From assembly GCA_018389105.1 (NCBI GenBank), contig JACATO010000604.1, forward strand, positions 372,001 to 436,000: a stretch of DNA of 64,000 nt, given 5' to 3'. Positions 1 through 12,012 of the stretch are shown in pieces. This stretch comes from Nautilus pompilius (Eukaryota > Mollusca > Cephalopoda > Nautilida > Nautilidae). The translations under genes were made by a program, and so were the position numbers. Each line of letters opens with the position of its first letter. The first letter of the stretch is position 1. The notes under the pieces were generated by a model, which saw nothing but the letters and a program-made list of their open reading frames with translations, was not told where the DNA came from and ran no database searches.

Positions 1-644
1 CATGCTCGCTTATCCAGAGTGGAAATCCATAACAAATCACAACATCAAAGGATTCCACAGAAAATCGAGAGCAGAAATGACACAGCAAGATTTCACTTGA
101 GGTGGTGAACAATGTTTGCCTCCAACACAGGAAACCAAAAATGTATCTGAAGATAACTCAGAATATTTACACATGCAGTAGTTGCAAATGGAATTTCCCA
201 AAGGCTATATATTCTTCTTAATTATCTTTTTTTCAATACTAAGTAGCATACATAAAACTAAAGAACAGTTCCACTTCATTTGCAATGTTTTTTTTTTGTT
301 TTTTTTTTGAGAAATCTGTTTGTCAACCTCAGCAGCCCCTTAAAGATAATGATTACCACAATATTCAAGATAATCAAATTTTAACTATAGTAATATTTTA
401 GTATTTGATGCATGTCATTTAGTTTCAGTAATTCATAATAATTGACAAAGTCACAATTTTAGTACTGTTATTATTACCCAATTTTATATTACCAGTACCT
501 ATTCCTTACTTTTCTCCTATACTCTGGCTACTATAACAGTCCTTAAAAGAAAAAAATAATGGGGGAGGGGGTATAAAACTATCTGCATGCGTCAATTTTA
601 GCTTTGTTTGTTGTCTTTTTAAAATTTTCAAATATTTTGTCAAG
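1..644. other. Non-coding AT-rich DNA
   Basis: No coding signal or recognisable repeat is seen. The stretch is AT-rich, with T-tracts near 289-309. It ends at the TA dinucleotide that flanks the Tigger-like transposon. Confidence 0.6.
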
Positions 645-646
645 TA

Positions 647-1954
647 CAGGTGACACTCAATATAGGGTTGTGTTCCTGAATACCTCACATAAATGAAATT
701 TTCATATCTGGAATACTTAATGAAATACAAAAAGTAGAGTTGCATTTCTCAATTCTAATAAAACTATTCTATCCCATAAATGACTGTAAAGATGTATTAC
801 AGATATCAGTATAAAATACTGTAATAATAAACACATAACATAGTTAATATGAAAGAAGCAAATTTATTGATGAACCAGTCTTCTTCAGAAACTTGTCTGG
901 TTACCTAACCCCTTTTTATTAGCGGACAGGTAACATTTTCTTATTGAGTCCTTTCAAAGCAAGTGGGTTGTGTGAGCAGTACACCAGGAAGGGTTTCATC
1001 TTATAGTCTCTCCTGGGTTGTCAAATGGCAGCAGCAGCATGAGCCTCTCCTTTGATGCTTTGAAACCTGGGGGCGAAGTTTTCTTCTTTACTGATGTGGG
1101 TTTGTTTTTGGCATTTTTCTTCCAATGTAATCCGGTTTCATCTGCGTTGAAAACCCCGCTTAGGGGATATATCCCACCTCCACAATGATGGCTTTCAGCT
1201 CCTCTGAGAACAACTTGGCAGCGGCAACGTGGTCAGCACTCGCAGACTCCCCGGTCACTCGAGGGTCAGGCAGATTCTGTCTGCAAATAAACTTGGCAAA
1301 CCAACCTTTGCTAGCAAGGAGAGGCTCTGAGTCGACGATACTTCCCTCACTTACCACACTGTCGTAGAATTTGAGCGCTTTCATATGCAACACAGTGTTA
1401 CTAAGCTTCAGTTTCTTCTTGGGTTCTTGTGCTCTGTGTACAGAGATATAGCATCTTACTTTCCTCAGCATGTGGTTCCAGATCTTCGTGGTAATCTTGG
1501 CTGACGGAGAGGTAGCGAGAATCGCTGCAGAACGAATCTTTGCCAGCACCCTCCTTGATGTTTCTGGCGGTCGACTCACCAGGGTTGAACGCAATGCCCA
1601 ATGCAGAGTTCACTTCACCAGCAATCCGCTTTGCATAAGATCCCTTTCGGGGTGTGAGCAACTGCCTTTTGCATTCATCTGTTGGGTATGAGATGATGAA
1701 GCAGGTCTTTTAGATACCATAATCCACACAATAATATGGTAGTAATGGTCAGATAACACAAAACAGGGGCTGGGGTAATGGCTCAATGAGCCACAGGACT
1801 GCACTGCACAACGTTTACTGCGAGACTGAGGTTTTGACAGATGGTTGCTGTTTGGCACACTTTGCCACAACTTGCATCCACTCACATAAATGCGAATTTT
1901 TCTCGCAGAACTTCAAATTCGCATATGCGAAACTCATATATCAAGGGTCACCTG
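647..1954 (-). mobile_element. Pogo/Tigger-like DNA transposon, degenerate, 1308 bp
   Basis: The ends are inverted repeats. The left end starts CAGGTGACACTCAATATAG and the right end, read on the minus strand, starts CAGGTGACCCTTGATATAT. Both ends abut a TA dinucleotide (645-646 and 1955-1956), the target duplication expected of the Tc1/mariner/pogo superfamily. The end sequence resembles the CAGTTGACCCTTGA type known from Tigger elements. The interior carries a broken transposase on the minus strand. At about 1.3 kb it is shorter than an intact Tigger (about 2.4 kb or more), so the 3' part of the transposase has been lost. The copy is inactive. Confidence 0.85.
940..1720 (-). pseudogene. Tigger/pogo transposase remnant (CENP-B-like N terminus, part of DDE domain)
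   Basis: Read on the minus strand from an ATG at 1720, the start MVSKRPASSS is the typical Tigger N terminus. Next comes the end of the helix-turn-helix region (ESTARNIKEGAGK), in another frame and continuing as IRSAAILATSPSAKIT. The CENP-B-type DNA-binding region follows, with LKLSNTVLHMKALKFYDSV and KGWFAKFICR in the 1160-1594 frame. After a stop and a frameshift, the first catalytic aspartate appears in VFNADETGLHWKK, then PGFKASKERLMLLL, both family hallmarks. At least three frames are needed and several stops interrupt it. The second and third catalytic acidic regions are absent. Family identity is clear; the protein is dead. Confidence 0.85.
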
Positions 1955-1956
1955 TA

Positions 1957-2559
1957 CTATGATTATGCACATAATATATTTACATGATTACTTCCCGTGC
2001 TAAAAATTTGTGATTATGGGGAGGAAAATATAATATAAAAGTTAAATTGGATAGTTGGATATTATTATTAGTAGTAGTAGTAGTAGTATTAGTAGTAGTT
2101 TTATTTTATTTTGACAGGACCAATAATCTTGATTACTTACTTTCAATGCTAAAAATTTCTGTCATCACAGGGTTGAAAATATTGAAGTAAAATTGAGTCA
2201 TGTGACATTATTATTTGTTTTTGTTTTGCAATTATCATCTCAAAACAGAAAAGATTTTTTTAAAAATGTTATTTATGCAGATCCTTTACATATGACTTTA
2301 ATATCATCAAACCTCTCAGTTGTAATAGTATAACAGGTCTAGGGAAGAGCCAAGTCCCAACTGTAGAGTCAAAAGATTTCTCAAGGCAGTAAGCTGGGGT
2401 TTGCCGCTAGCTTTGGTAACCAGAATAGTTACCTAGGTGCTGTTCGAGGCTCTTGAGCCATGGCTGCGTCCGTCAAGACTTACCTGCAGAACCTCCACAA
2501 AAACCCTGCTGGAACTTTTCCATTTTTAGATTTTGGGAGAAACGCACATAGCCACCTGG
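1957..2559. other. Non-coding, with short (AGT)n tract
   Basis: A (TAG)n-type tract lies at about 2068-2098. No coding signal is seen elsewhere. The first-half sequence of an 80-codon plus-strand ORF starts at 2460 but runs into a SINE, so it is not taken as a gene. Confidence 0.5.
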
Positions 2560-2599
2560 TGAAGGAGAACAAAAAAGAACACCACCAACCAGGGAAGTA

Positions 2600-2692
2600 T
2601 GCCAGACCGAACTGGTCCCAACTGGGATTTAACCTTTGGCTCTCAGCTATGGCAGTCCAGCAGTTTACCACCAGACCTCTGGCTGCCCAGTT
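2600..2692 (-). mobile_element. tRNA-derived SINE fragment (head)
   Basis: On the minus strand this reads as a tRNA-like head. An A-box-like segment TGGTGGTAAACTG (2661-2673) is followed by CTGCTGGACTGCC and a B-box-like GGTTAAATCCC (2624-2634). The same layout recurs at 5.5, 28.2, 33.1, 42.8, 45.9 and 57.1 kb, which defines a local SINE family. The 80-codon ORF across it is a by-product. Confidence 0.6.
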
Positions 2693-2699
2693 CAGGGAA

Positions 2700-5379
2700 T
2701 GAACAATACTTTTACATGGCACCAATGGAGAAAACACAGAACTTTTTTTAAAAAAAATTTAAGCTAATGTGCAAATTGTTTTGATTCGTCAGGGTTATAC
2801 CCTCTTCAAGTAACAAACATCTTTTGCTTTGTTGTTTTTTTTCTACTCTTCCCCCTACACTCATTTACTCTTAGCAGACCACAGAATATAGGACCATAGG
2901 GGTGTATCTTTTCCATTGTAAAGTTATCATATAAATATACTACTAAAAATAAGAACGGTTTTTTATTTGCCTAGAAAAATAGCTTTAAGTTTTAAGCTGG
3001 ATTGTTTTGGTTTGTCTATTTTGTGCCAATGATATATTGGTTTGTGGGTAACAATATTAGTTCTGGAATTTCTATGGCTGGAGATTCCTGAAAAATTACT
3101 TCTGTCAGTAGTGGAAGTTTTTTCTATCATTGTTTTATTTGTAGTTGGTTTCAACTAAGGGATCTGTATGCAACTAATTGAAAAGATAGATAGCTTCTAA
3201 ATTAGACAGAGAAAATGTTAAATTACAAAGTTTGAGTATTCCACTGTAGTACAACTCTGTTTAACAGATTAAAACATGCTGTCAGTTAGAGAATAAAAAT
3301 CCATCATTAGCCTAGTGTTTTCAATGACTTCTCATTGTACTTTTGTGAAAAATCTGCTTGCACCAACCACTGAGGTCAATTCCAACCAACCAACCTCTTT
3401 CTGCTGGTCAAGAACAATGCAGACAATGGGTCCCCCCTTCTTTTTTCTGTTTCTTTTATACAAACTGCCAGCACATGCCATTGCTGAGGTTTCCATGGAT
3501 TCTGTTTATCATAATCTTTCCATCTGCTCTTTCATGTGGAGTTAATTGTACTCTGGGTTTTGATGGCACTAAGGGGCCTAGGGGACTGGGGAATTGATTG
3601 GTAAACAGTTGGGAAATCTGTAATTCTAGTATTTATTCCTCTATTATTACACGATCTTTGGAGATGCTCCTCCTAATGAATTGGCCATGAATATTATGGA
3701 AGTTTTATCAAAATTCCTGGTGAAATAATCTAGATTTTCTCCCCCCCCCCATGTTAATTTATGAACAATTTTAGAATTGGGTAGCTGAACCCTTCCCCCT
3801 ATCTCCATCAAAAAAAAAAAGGTAGTAGAGATAAATCTCATATGGTCCTAAATGTTGTCTTTCTTCCTTCCGTACCCAGGGGCAGTGGGAAGGATTCAAA
3901 AAGCCCAAAGAGCTATCAGGAAACTCTTGGAGCAGAGTACAAGGTAATGATCTATCTCCTGCCCAGACACAACAATCATAGCAGCCAGCTAAGTAGGCAC
4001 AGACTGGTTTAATGATGATGCAACCAGTCCAGATGTTGAAATTTTAAACTCTGGTCTGACTCAGATAAGATGGTGGTGTTGTTTTTACTTTGGCACCTTT
4101 GATATAAAATTTCTCCTTTAATGGTTTGTTGGAGAATCAATTGATAGGGATGAACTTTCTGTCTAAATGAAGAGGCTGGTGTCTGTTAGATGAAATCTCC
4201 ATGGGAGATAGAAAAGGGGGAGGGGGGAGTTATAAAGCTCAGGCTCTCTGCCTTGTCTTTGTCATTTTTTCTCATTTCATTATCTTCAGCCAGCACACGC
4301 ACGCACACACGCGCACGCGCACACACACAAGCTATTTTGTCCATTGACTCATTGATTGCTATTATTCAAGCTGTATAGGACTGCTTCTAATAAAAAGATG
4401 CTGAAGCAAGAAATGCAGTCAGGTGTCTTATATTAGATCAGCAGATGGTGGTCAAAACTTTTATTCTGTATCAAAAAGAAGCCTTTACTAAAAAAAATTA
4501 AACTCTGTAAGGACAGCGTATCATAGCAGATCTAAGATAAAACTGAACAACCAACCACTTAATTTTAGCTTTTCTTTGAAATATTTTGTTGACAATATAT
4601 ACCAGTATTCGAATAAAAGGCCTATTAGTGCAAACTATATTACTGTAACTGCTGCATTTTTAAATAATATATTTAGATGATAACATTATGATAAGAGGGA
4701 AGCAACTCTGAGTGTCTTATTTATCAGCTCACCATATATTTTTATGGAATTTTTAATTTTGTCCATAGCATTTTGGATAGTTTTCATATATTCTTAAAGA
4801 TGACTAACTAATCTGAAAAAAAAAACAATATTTATCATAGGTTTTTTTTTTTCCATTAATGGCTGATTATCAAGAAATTGTTTCTTTGATCTTGCCTGTA
4901 ATTGGAATTTTACTTTTAAAAAAAGAAAAAATGCTTAGTCTGTTAAAAGATAGATAAAGAATTTTTCAACTTTTGCACGGGTAAATCTGCAATGCTTTAG
5001 CCTTTGACTCTAGCATTCATTAAGCCATCAGTGGACTGAGAGCAGCTTTTGTGGCAGTTGGATTACTTTCAGTTTTGCTTTGTATATGGTGGGCCACATA
5101 ACAAATCAAGATAATGTATTGCATTATTTAATTCATCTAAAAACATCAAATACTGAAAATGATTGTTTGAGTCTGGCACCCCCGCAAAAGCCACTTCAGC
5201 ATGAGTGCAGTGCACATTTCTATAGCTTTCTATGGTAAGGAGATCAGAAAAAATGTATGTAGGACTGAACTAACTTCCCATACTCACATAAGCCATTTTT
5301 TTTACTGTACTTGGTGTTGTTGCTATTGCATCATACACCAGTACAATTGAGCTAATCCTTCTTCATAGAAGACATTGTT
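2700..5379. other. Non-coding, AT-rich, with CA/CG dinucleotide tract
   Basis: No gene-like signal is seen. An alternating purine-pyrimidine tract of CA and CG repeats lies at about 4293-4329 and could adopt Z-DNA. Homopolymer C and A runs occur near 3741 and 3811. Confidence 0.5.
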
Positions 5380-5572
5380 GGTGAGGGAGTATAGTGCTGC
5401 AGTTATACTATAAAAGAGCACTGTCCTGTCAGTCACCACAAAGGGCCCAACACTTCCAACTTTAGCCCAGCTAAAACTCTTCATTTTTACATGTGGGAGG
5501 AAATCAAACTCAGGCTCTCAGTCTTGGCAGCCCAGTAGTCCAACTACTAGGCTGTCATGCTGCACTGTTACT
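5380..5572 (-). mobile_element. tRNA-derived SINE copy
   Basis: On the minus strand the head reads CAGCCTAGTAGTTGGACTA, then CTGGGCTGCCAAGACTGAG, then a B-box-like GAGTTTGATTTCC (about 5500-5512). The body extends to about 5380 and contains a TTTTACATGTGGGAGGAAA segment (plus-strand sense). It is diverged, with no convincing target duplication. Confidence 0.6.
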
Positions 5573-5984
5573 CTTTAAGATTCTGTAATTGTACTTCGAA
5601 TTGTAACTTCAGCACATAACTCAGAGATTGCATTTTATGTTCATTTTAAACTAAAGAACTTTAACAGATTTTGACACCTTTTCCTTAAAAAAAAAAAAAT
5701 AGTATCTGTGTCAAAGGCCAAATCTGAAAGATTTTCTTTACGCAACGTGCAAGAGTAGGGTAGATATAATCTGTCTCACACACAGATTACCAACAGAGTT
5801 TGTTGATGAAGAAGTTTTAATCCATTTCTAAACCATGTACCAACTTTTCTATAGCCTTTAATGCCGTGTCTTGCCGCCACGTCTATTTATTATATGAGAA
5901 TTGTAATCTGCTCATGAAACTGAAATCCACCTGAGATATTAGCTACTCTTATTTTTTTTTACACACAACTTATGACACTGAACA

Positions 5985-6049
5985 TGCACACACACACCAT
6001 TCACACACACTCACACTCACACACACACACACACACACACAACACACAA
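5985..6049. repeat. (CA)n microsatellite
   Basis: Interrupted CA repeat of about 65 bp. Confidence 0.9.
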
Positions 6050-6539
6050 CACCCTCCTCTCCAAATCGAACTTAGATCTTAATGACCTTTCAGTGTTCAG
6101 TCTCCAAACCCAGTCTCATTACACTTATCTTTTTGGCAGACTGCAAAACTCTCTGGATGCTGAAGCTGGGTAATTGTCCTCTATATCAAATCAAAAAAAA
6201 AAAAAAAATAATATATATTACCGAATATTAGATTACACTTATAAAGCCCAGACTGGGTGATTAATATCAAGTTACTGATGATAATCTAACAGAGATAAGA
6301 CCCTTACTGGGCAACTTGTTAAAAGCTAAGGAGTTGCTCTCCTCCATCATCACAAACAGCACTACTTATAGAAAGAAGGCTTGTGTTTAAATAGTTTTCT
6401 GGATCTATGCATGCATCCTAATGAACTCCTATTTATTAACTATACATAAATGGCTTCTGCCGGATTTTATATCGGAAGTTACTTGTACACTATTTACCTG
6501 TTTGTTCAAGTTGAGGGTAGGCATCCCAAATCAGAAATA

Positions 6540-6723
6540 CAATAAAACCCCAATTTAATGGACTAATAAGGGGGAGGGGTGTTCGTTGATGCCGGGAGTC
6601 CATTAATTCTGGATGTTTACATATGGATGCGCAACTCAGTGCAGACTTTTGTCAGGAGACCAGACAGCGTCCGTTGCTTCCAAAGTTCATTGAATGGAGA
6701 GTTCATTAAATCGAGGTTTTACT
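6540..6723. mobile_element. Pogo-type MITE, 184 bp
   Basis: Terminal inverted repeats: the left end reads CAATAAAACCCCAATTTAAT and the right end on the minus strand reads AGTAAAACCTCGATTTAAT. Both ends are flanked by TA (6538-6539 and 6724-6725). A second degenerate copy of the end motif (GTTCATTGAATGGAG) lies just inside the right end. Size, TA flanks and end sequence fit a non-autonomous pogo/Tigger-like MITE. It has no coding capacity. Confidence 0.75.
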
Positions 6724-7019
6724 TACTTTGAAATTAACGAAACGCGCGCTGCACTGTACTTTGCTGCTGTCTTTGTTAACAAGAATGTTGACTTCCAGCA
6801 GATATCTATTTTCTGAAAAGGATTTCATTGTTTATGTAGAATGTGTAGAAGTTGTCAGTTTCTATATATTTCACATGCTTATTTACATTACATCAGTAAA
6901 CAGACTTAAAGAAGATAATTCTCTAGACATTGTAATCCATGGCAGTATTCTAAGTTAGTTTAATACAAATTCTTTTGTATTGTCATTGTCAACCATTTTA
7001 ACTTTTTGAATGGTGCAAA

Positions 7020-7112
7020 GGATAGGTACACTCATAGGGTGGGCAAGGCTCCCTACCAGATAAACCACAGTGCAACAGTCCCTCACCAGGGTCACCTCTA
7101 GTGTATTACTTC
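7020..7112 (+). mobile_element. SINE body fragment
   Basis: The segment with CCCTCACCAGGGTCACCTCT resembles the 3' body of the SINE copy near 43.1 kb (CCCTTCACCAGGGTTAATCC). No tRNA head is recognisable, so it is probably a 5'-truncated or decayed copy. Confidence 0.35.
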
Positions 7113-8680
7113 ATTGAAACTGATATATGATGCAACAAAAACTGATCAGAATAGTATCTGTGAGTGAAATCCTTATGCTCATCCTCCATTTCATTATGTG
7201 CATGCTGTCTGTATTTAAAACCATGAACACATCCAAAATGAAGGCCAGAGTGGTCATCTATCACATGGCTTTGGGGCCTGCAACACCTTTATAAATTAGA
7301 TTTTGCTACTCATAAACTACTGAGCAAGCCATTGCTTATTGTACACAAACTGGTTATGAACAAGTAAGGAACATTATTGGGCTGGCCAATAATTAAATAA
7401 GCTGGCAATGAAAAGTTGGAGAATATTTTAATGACCAGTGCTTATTTACCATTTTTTATAGCTTAAGTTCACATGCTTTCTGATAAAAGAATGAAATACT
7501 GTTGTTTAAATGGTAAATGCTGGAATTGGGAATTACTGAAAATGATGAATGTTCTTGGAGTGAAAAATGATGTTTTACTGAGACTCAGTCAGAGTCAGGT
7601 ACAAGGCAAACATAAGAGTTTAGGTTAAAATTGCCAAAAATTGGGATTTTGTTTTTTTTTTTCTTTTCATAAATAGCCCACATGATTAACTTTCCTTCGT
7701 CTTTAGTGTTTTGAATGAGTGACATTTTAATAATGATTTCCTTCCTACTTTTTTTTAAAAGCTGCCTTCTGTGTTTGATTTGCTGCTATTGCTATGGCAA
7801 TGGTCTGATATCAGTTACTGCCAGCCAACCATCCATGGGGCTCTGGACCTGGAGAGTTAGTTGACCATGTGCTATTAGTGATTGGCCTGAACTAGAGTAG
7901 AGAGGGCTACAGATGGCCATTATTTTATCTTGATGTGTCTTCACTTCATCTCCCCCATCTTTCAGAAGTCCAGATCAGGAGATGTTAAGATGAAGAGCTG
8001 TGCTAAGCAGCATCTTTGCATCCAGTTCTTTAGGTTCTTAAATGATGAAGTTAGACATCTACAAATCTGATTATATAAAGTGTTATTAACTTCTTTTGCC
8101 ACATATTTTTTTACTTTTATCCCACTTTTCTCATTACTTTTATTAATTTCCTCTATTTTTTTTTCACCGTCTCATTAATTTGTCCCAGTGTTGCATTGCT
8201 TTTGTTGCACTTCATCATTGCTTCCTTTGGACGTTTACATTTCCCTTTTTATTTTAACTTTTTTTCATTAGTTCTGTTATACTGCACTTGATACTTTCAC
8301 TATTTAATTATCTTTTACTTCCATTGCTGCCTTTGTTTTATTTTTTTTCTGATCATTTTTATATTTGCATTTTAAAACTTTTGTGTCACTTTCTGACTAC
8401 TCATGCTCTCCACTACTGATGCTACTTTTGTTAGTATCGTAGTGTTTATGATAACACAGGTAACAGTATTTTACTGTCTGGATCATTGAAGGTCGCTGAC
8501 AAAAGGGCATTTACTATTTGCTTAACAAAAGCTGCCACAATGGGTCACCACACTTCACACACTTGTGTGATGCCAGTTTTAGTGGCACGTTATGCAACAT
8601 ATTTAATCTCTTACACAGGAAGGAAATCTCGACTAGCAGTAACCATGTCACTTATGATTTTTTACTGTAGGAACCTTCAG
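7113..8680. other. Non-coding
   Basis: AT-rich with T-tracts at about 7650, 7750 and 8160. No coding or repeat assignment can be supported. Confidence 0.45.
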
Positions 8681-8689
8681 TGAAGAGCC

Positions 8690-9360
8690 AATAATGATTG
8701 CTTGCTTAGTGGTCCCCTGACATTTCAGAGTATTACTCTCATGGTTCTCCCAAGAGATGGCGGATTCAGCCTTAGAAACTGCGTTGTTGGTTTAATGTTT
8801 TTGAAAAGCATCTCGGCACTGATGTTTCAGAGTATTTCTCTCATGGTTCTCCCAAGAGATGGTGGATTCAGCCTTAGAAACTGCATTGTTGGTTTAATGT
8901 TTTCGAAAAGCTCATCAGCGGTGCCAACCCATCAGATTTAGCTGTCTTTGGAGTATTTTGGACATTCTTTGAGGTAGCATTCAATATTTTCAGCCAAGTT
9001 GACAATTGTCATTGAAGTGGTCACTCCTGTCCTTGGAGCATGGGCATTAAGGTGGGAACAAATGACCTATAGGTAGTCTGCTAATCTGTACCTGTAGACC
9101 TACAGGTAACTTATGAAAATCTCTTCATACATTTGTTGATTCTAATTTCTTCAAATCATGGTATGTGTTGTTTTCACAGATGCTTTCACACTCAAGAAGT
9201 CAACACCAGGTATACTCAGAGGTAACTTAGTGGCAGCTTTGGCAATTATCGTGTCAACTTTTTCATTACTTAGCAAGCAGCCATTGTGCCCGGGTACCAA
9301 CTGCTATATAAGTGTGAAACTCTGTTCAAAATTTCATGATTTTGTATCATTTACCTAAAT
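8690..9360 (-). mobile_element. Degenerate non-LTR retrotransposon 3' end (RNase H and C-terminal region)
   Basis: On the minus strand WYPGT is followed, one frame over, by GLLSNEKVDTIIAKAATKL and then PLSIPGVDF. This corresponds to the W-x-P-G-H-x-G-x-x-G-N-E-x-A-D segment of RNase H domains in Jockey/I-type LINEs. The histidine is lost and a frameshift separates the halves. Downstream, ENIECYLKECPKYS resembles the VEHILIECPxY segment that follows RNase H in these elements. Several stops are present. The exact LINE clade cannot be set. Confidence 0.6.
8723..8926. repeat. Tandem duplication, 102-bp unit, two copies
   Basis: Copy one starts at 8723 and copy two at 8825. They share CAGAGTATT, CTCATGGTTCTCCCAAGAGA and GATTCAGCCTTAGAAACTGC with few differences. 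The unit is a multiple of three and lies in the C-terminal part of the LINE relic, so the duplicated minus-strand peptide (NIKPTxQFLRLNPPSLGRTM) appears twice. Confidence 0.9.
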
Positions 9361-10434
9361 CTAAAATACAAACCAGATGGGCCTGACATTTCTAATTAAT
9401 AATGATGATGATGACAAAAACTACAAAGCTATTTAGAATTCAGGGAGGGAGTATTTTTGTCTGTTCATGCCAGAAGACTTTTAATTTTAATAGACCACAG
9501 AAATCTGATTTTAAAAAAAATCTAAGATTTTAAACACATCTGTAAAATATAAGCCCCATTTTTTTTGTTGTTGATGATTTCTGGAAGATCTTCACTCGTT
9601 AAATCGGTCTGTTTTGAATCAAACTATTTAACATGTGCTTCAAATGAATACTCAACAACTACCAGAGGGTGGGGGGGGGGGGGGGAGAAATTTTGGATAG
9701 GATTTCTGTTTATGGATATTTACTGTGTCCTCTTACAATGGATGAATAAAGTTAGTTGTTTTGTTTTTTTTCATTATTGAGAAATAGGGAGGTGAGGAAA
9801 GGGATGAGACAACAAGCAGGGAAGAAGGCGTTAAGGGGGGGGTATAGGTAGGAATGTTCAGGGAGAATGAGAGAAAAGAAAAATAGGTCAACAAGAAAAG
9901 ACCTCCTCCAGAAAAGATGTCCATGGATGACCCAAACATTGGCATGCACTATTTGGCCATAGGTTCTAGAATTTTAAGAGGAATGGAGTTGTATATTTAA
10001 TGATATATAGTTTATTGTTTCTTGAAAGAGCCTGGCCACCCACTAAGTACTGTTCTTGGATCAACACACAACACAGAACATTTATGTCTCATAGCCATTT
10101 GCTGCAGTGCATGGCAAGCTCTGCAATTTATGGAAGACCAGTTGATTGTTATTCTTCATTTAGCTTTTTTTTTAATAAAATATAGTTTATAGTAATTAAA
10201 TAATTACCCTGAGTATATAATGCCCTTTACGATAACAATGATACTTTCATCTAGCTATATTAAGTCATAAATTATTACTATTTAGTCCGAATCTAAATAT
10301 GTCACTACTTGATCTCAGCTCTAGAGGCCCGTATACTACTCTCTAATAGCTTTCCTTTTTACTATTGTACTATAATGGTCCATTATTCCAGAACAAAATT
10401 ATTCTAGTTCCAAAAACTCTATTAAGAGTCAATA
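9361..10434. other. Non-coding, with G homopolymer
   Basis: A G-run of about 16 lies near 9669-9684 and a shorter one near 9835. No gene is seen; the T-rich plus-strand ORFs look random. Confidence 0.45.
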
Positions 10435-10830
10435 ATGATGTCCTGTCTTCCTGTAAAAACTATAATGGGAATTTGTCTTTTTGCAATAGCTGTAATGGCT
10501 TTCTTTCTATTTATATGCCATGTTTACTTACATGAGTGTTAATTGCTTCTTATCTTTTTGTATAATTTGCAATGGCTTTCTGTCTTTTTCTGTATAATCT
10601 GTACTTTTTTTTCTCTCTGTATAACTTGCAATGGCTTCCTGACTCTTTGCTTAATTCACATTGCTTTTTTTTTTTCTCTCTGCATAACACAACAGCTTCC
10701 TCTTTGTATTTTTGTATAATTCGCAATGACTTCCTGTATTTGTGTATAATTTACAATGGCTTCCTGTCTTTCTGTATAACCTGCAGTAGCTTCACATCTC
10801 TTTGCTTAATTATGCAGGTTCTTTAGTCAC
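10435..10830 (+). repeat. Degenerate minisatellite, unit about 30 bp
   Basis: Units follow the pattern GTATAATTTGCAATGGCTT then CCTGTCTTTTT. Clear copies start near 10560, 10618, 10710, 10744 and 10774. More diverged copies (GCTTAATTCACATTGCTTTT, GCATAACACAACAGCTTCC) sit between them and at the left edge. Spacing is about 30-33 bp. The overlapping 84-codon ORF is a by-product. Confidence 0.75.
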
Positions 10831-11117
10831 CTTGGTCTTCTCTCTCAATATCTGAAACTGCAGATAACTGAAAGAATCTGCTATTTTTTAAACTCTCACT
10901 TAAGAAGAGTTATTTTGAACTTTAGAAACCTCTGCCAGGTTATTTTATTGTTTGTTTGTTTTTTAAACAAACTAGGTAAATAAAAATACTTTTTAAAAAT
11001 ATTCATTGGCAAACCCCAAATGCTTAAAGCCTGTGATAAGATTTTTTCAAATCTCAGCTCTGACGTTTAAGATTTAAATGTCTTCGCTTCATTATGGACT
11101 CTGGATGTTTCTATAGG

Positions 11118-11141
11118 ATGTGGATGGATGGATGGATGGAT
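11118..11141. repeat. (GGAT)n microsatellite
   Basis: Short tetranucleotide run, about five units. Confidence 0.8.
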
Positions 11142-12012
11142 CATCTCATATAAAGGAAGCGAGACCTCTTCTTGTGTGTGCTGTGTTTAGCTGATCACTC
11201 CCCACATCTTACTGAACTTTGGTTAGCAGTTTAAATCATTCAAAATTATTGTTTTGGTTTAGCCAGACTGCTAAAGACTTTTTTGTTTTTGTTTGTTTTG
11301 TTTTTTTTTTTTTTAGCCGGGTTTGAATTCTAAAAGATGGTTATAAGTTCATCATTTGAGGCCTTTGTTGTACAGGTCTTTCTTGATAAGAACTTGTCAG
11401 ACCAAGAACACAATAAATGAGTGTTGACAGCTCCAGCTGCTGACTGATGGAGAAAATGGAAAGTATTTAAACAGAGGGTGGGGGGGGGGAGGAAATAGTG
11501 TAATATGAAAACTTAAGATAATGTGAAGATTTGATAAGTTGGTTGCTGAATTTCTGGCCAAGTTTCAAGTGGTGAAGTATGACCACCAAGTCAAACTTGC
11601 CAGCTCAAGTCTGTAACATGCAGAATATACAACCATCAATCAAGACACAAATAAACTCTTAGCATCACTCCTTAACAGAGCAATAATAAAAAACTATATC
11701 TAATCTATTCTGCAGTAAATCTGGTTGGAGTTACCTTTTCTTTTTTTTTTTTAAAGAAAAAAATCTCAAAGATATTATATCTAGTTTTCCAAAGAGAAAA
11801 TTCTAGAGAAATATACAATTGTCTATGTTAAATATTGTTTGATTTTTTTTTTTCATTTAAAAAAATATTATTATTATTTTTGGCATAAGCCAAAAAAATT
11901 ATTATTGTACTAATCAATGTTTTGCAATTTTGCCACATTGCTAATCTGTCTTTGCATGTAGATGTGGGTTATTTTTAATGCAGTAGCTGTGAGTTAATAG
12001 TACTGCTTTTTT
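11142..12012. other. Non-coding, with AT-rich hairpin
   Basis: Contains T-tracts at 11299-11315 and a perfect 8-bp-stem hairpin TTTTTGGC-ATAA-GCCAAAAA at 11877-11896. No coding signal. Confidence 0.45.

Noticed and set aside
2460-2702. 80-codon plus ORF with a good start (MAASVKTYLQ)
   Set aside because: Its second half is the complement of a SINE head and no homologous domain is seen.
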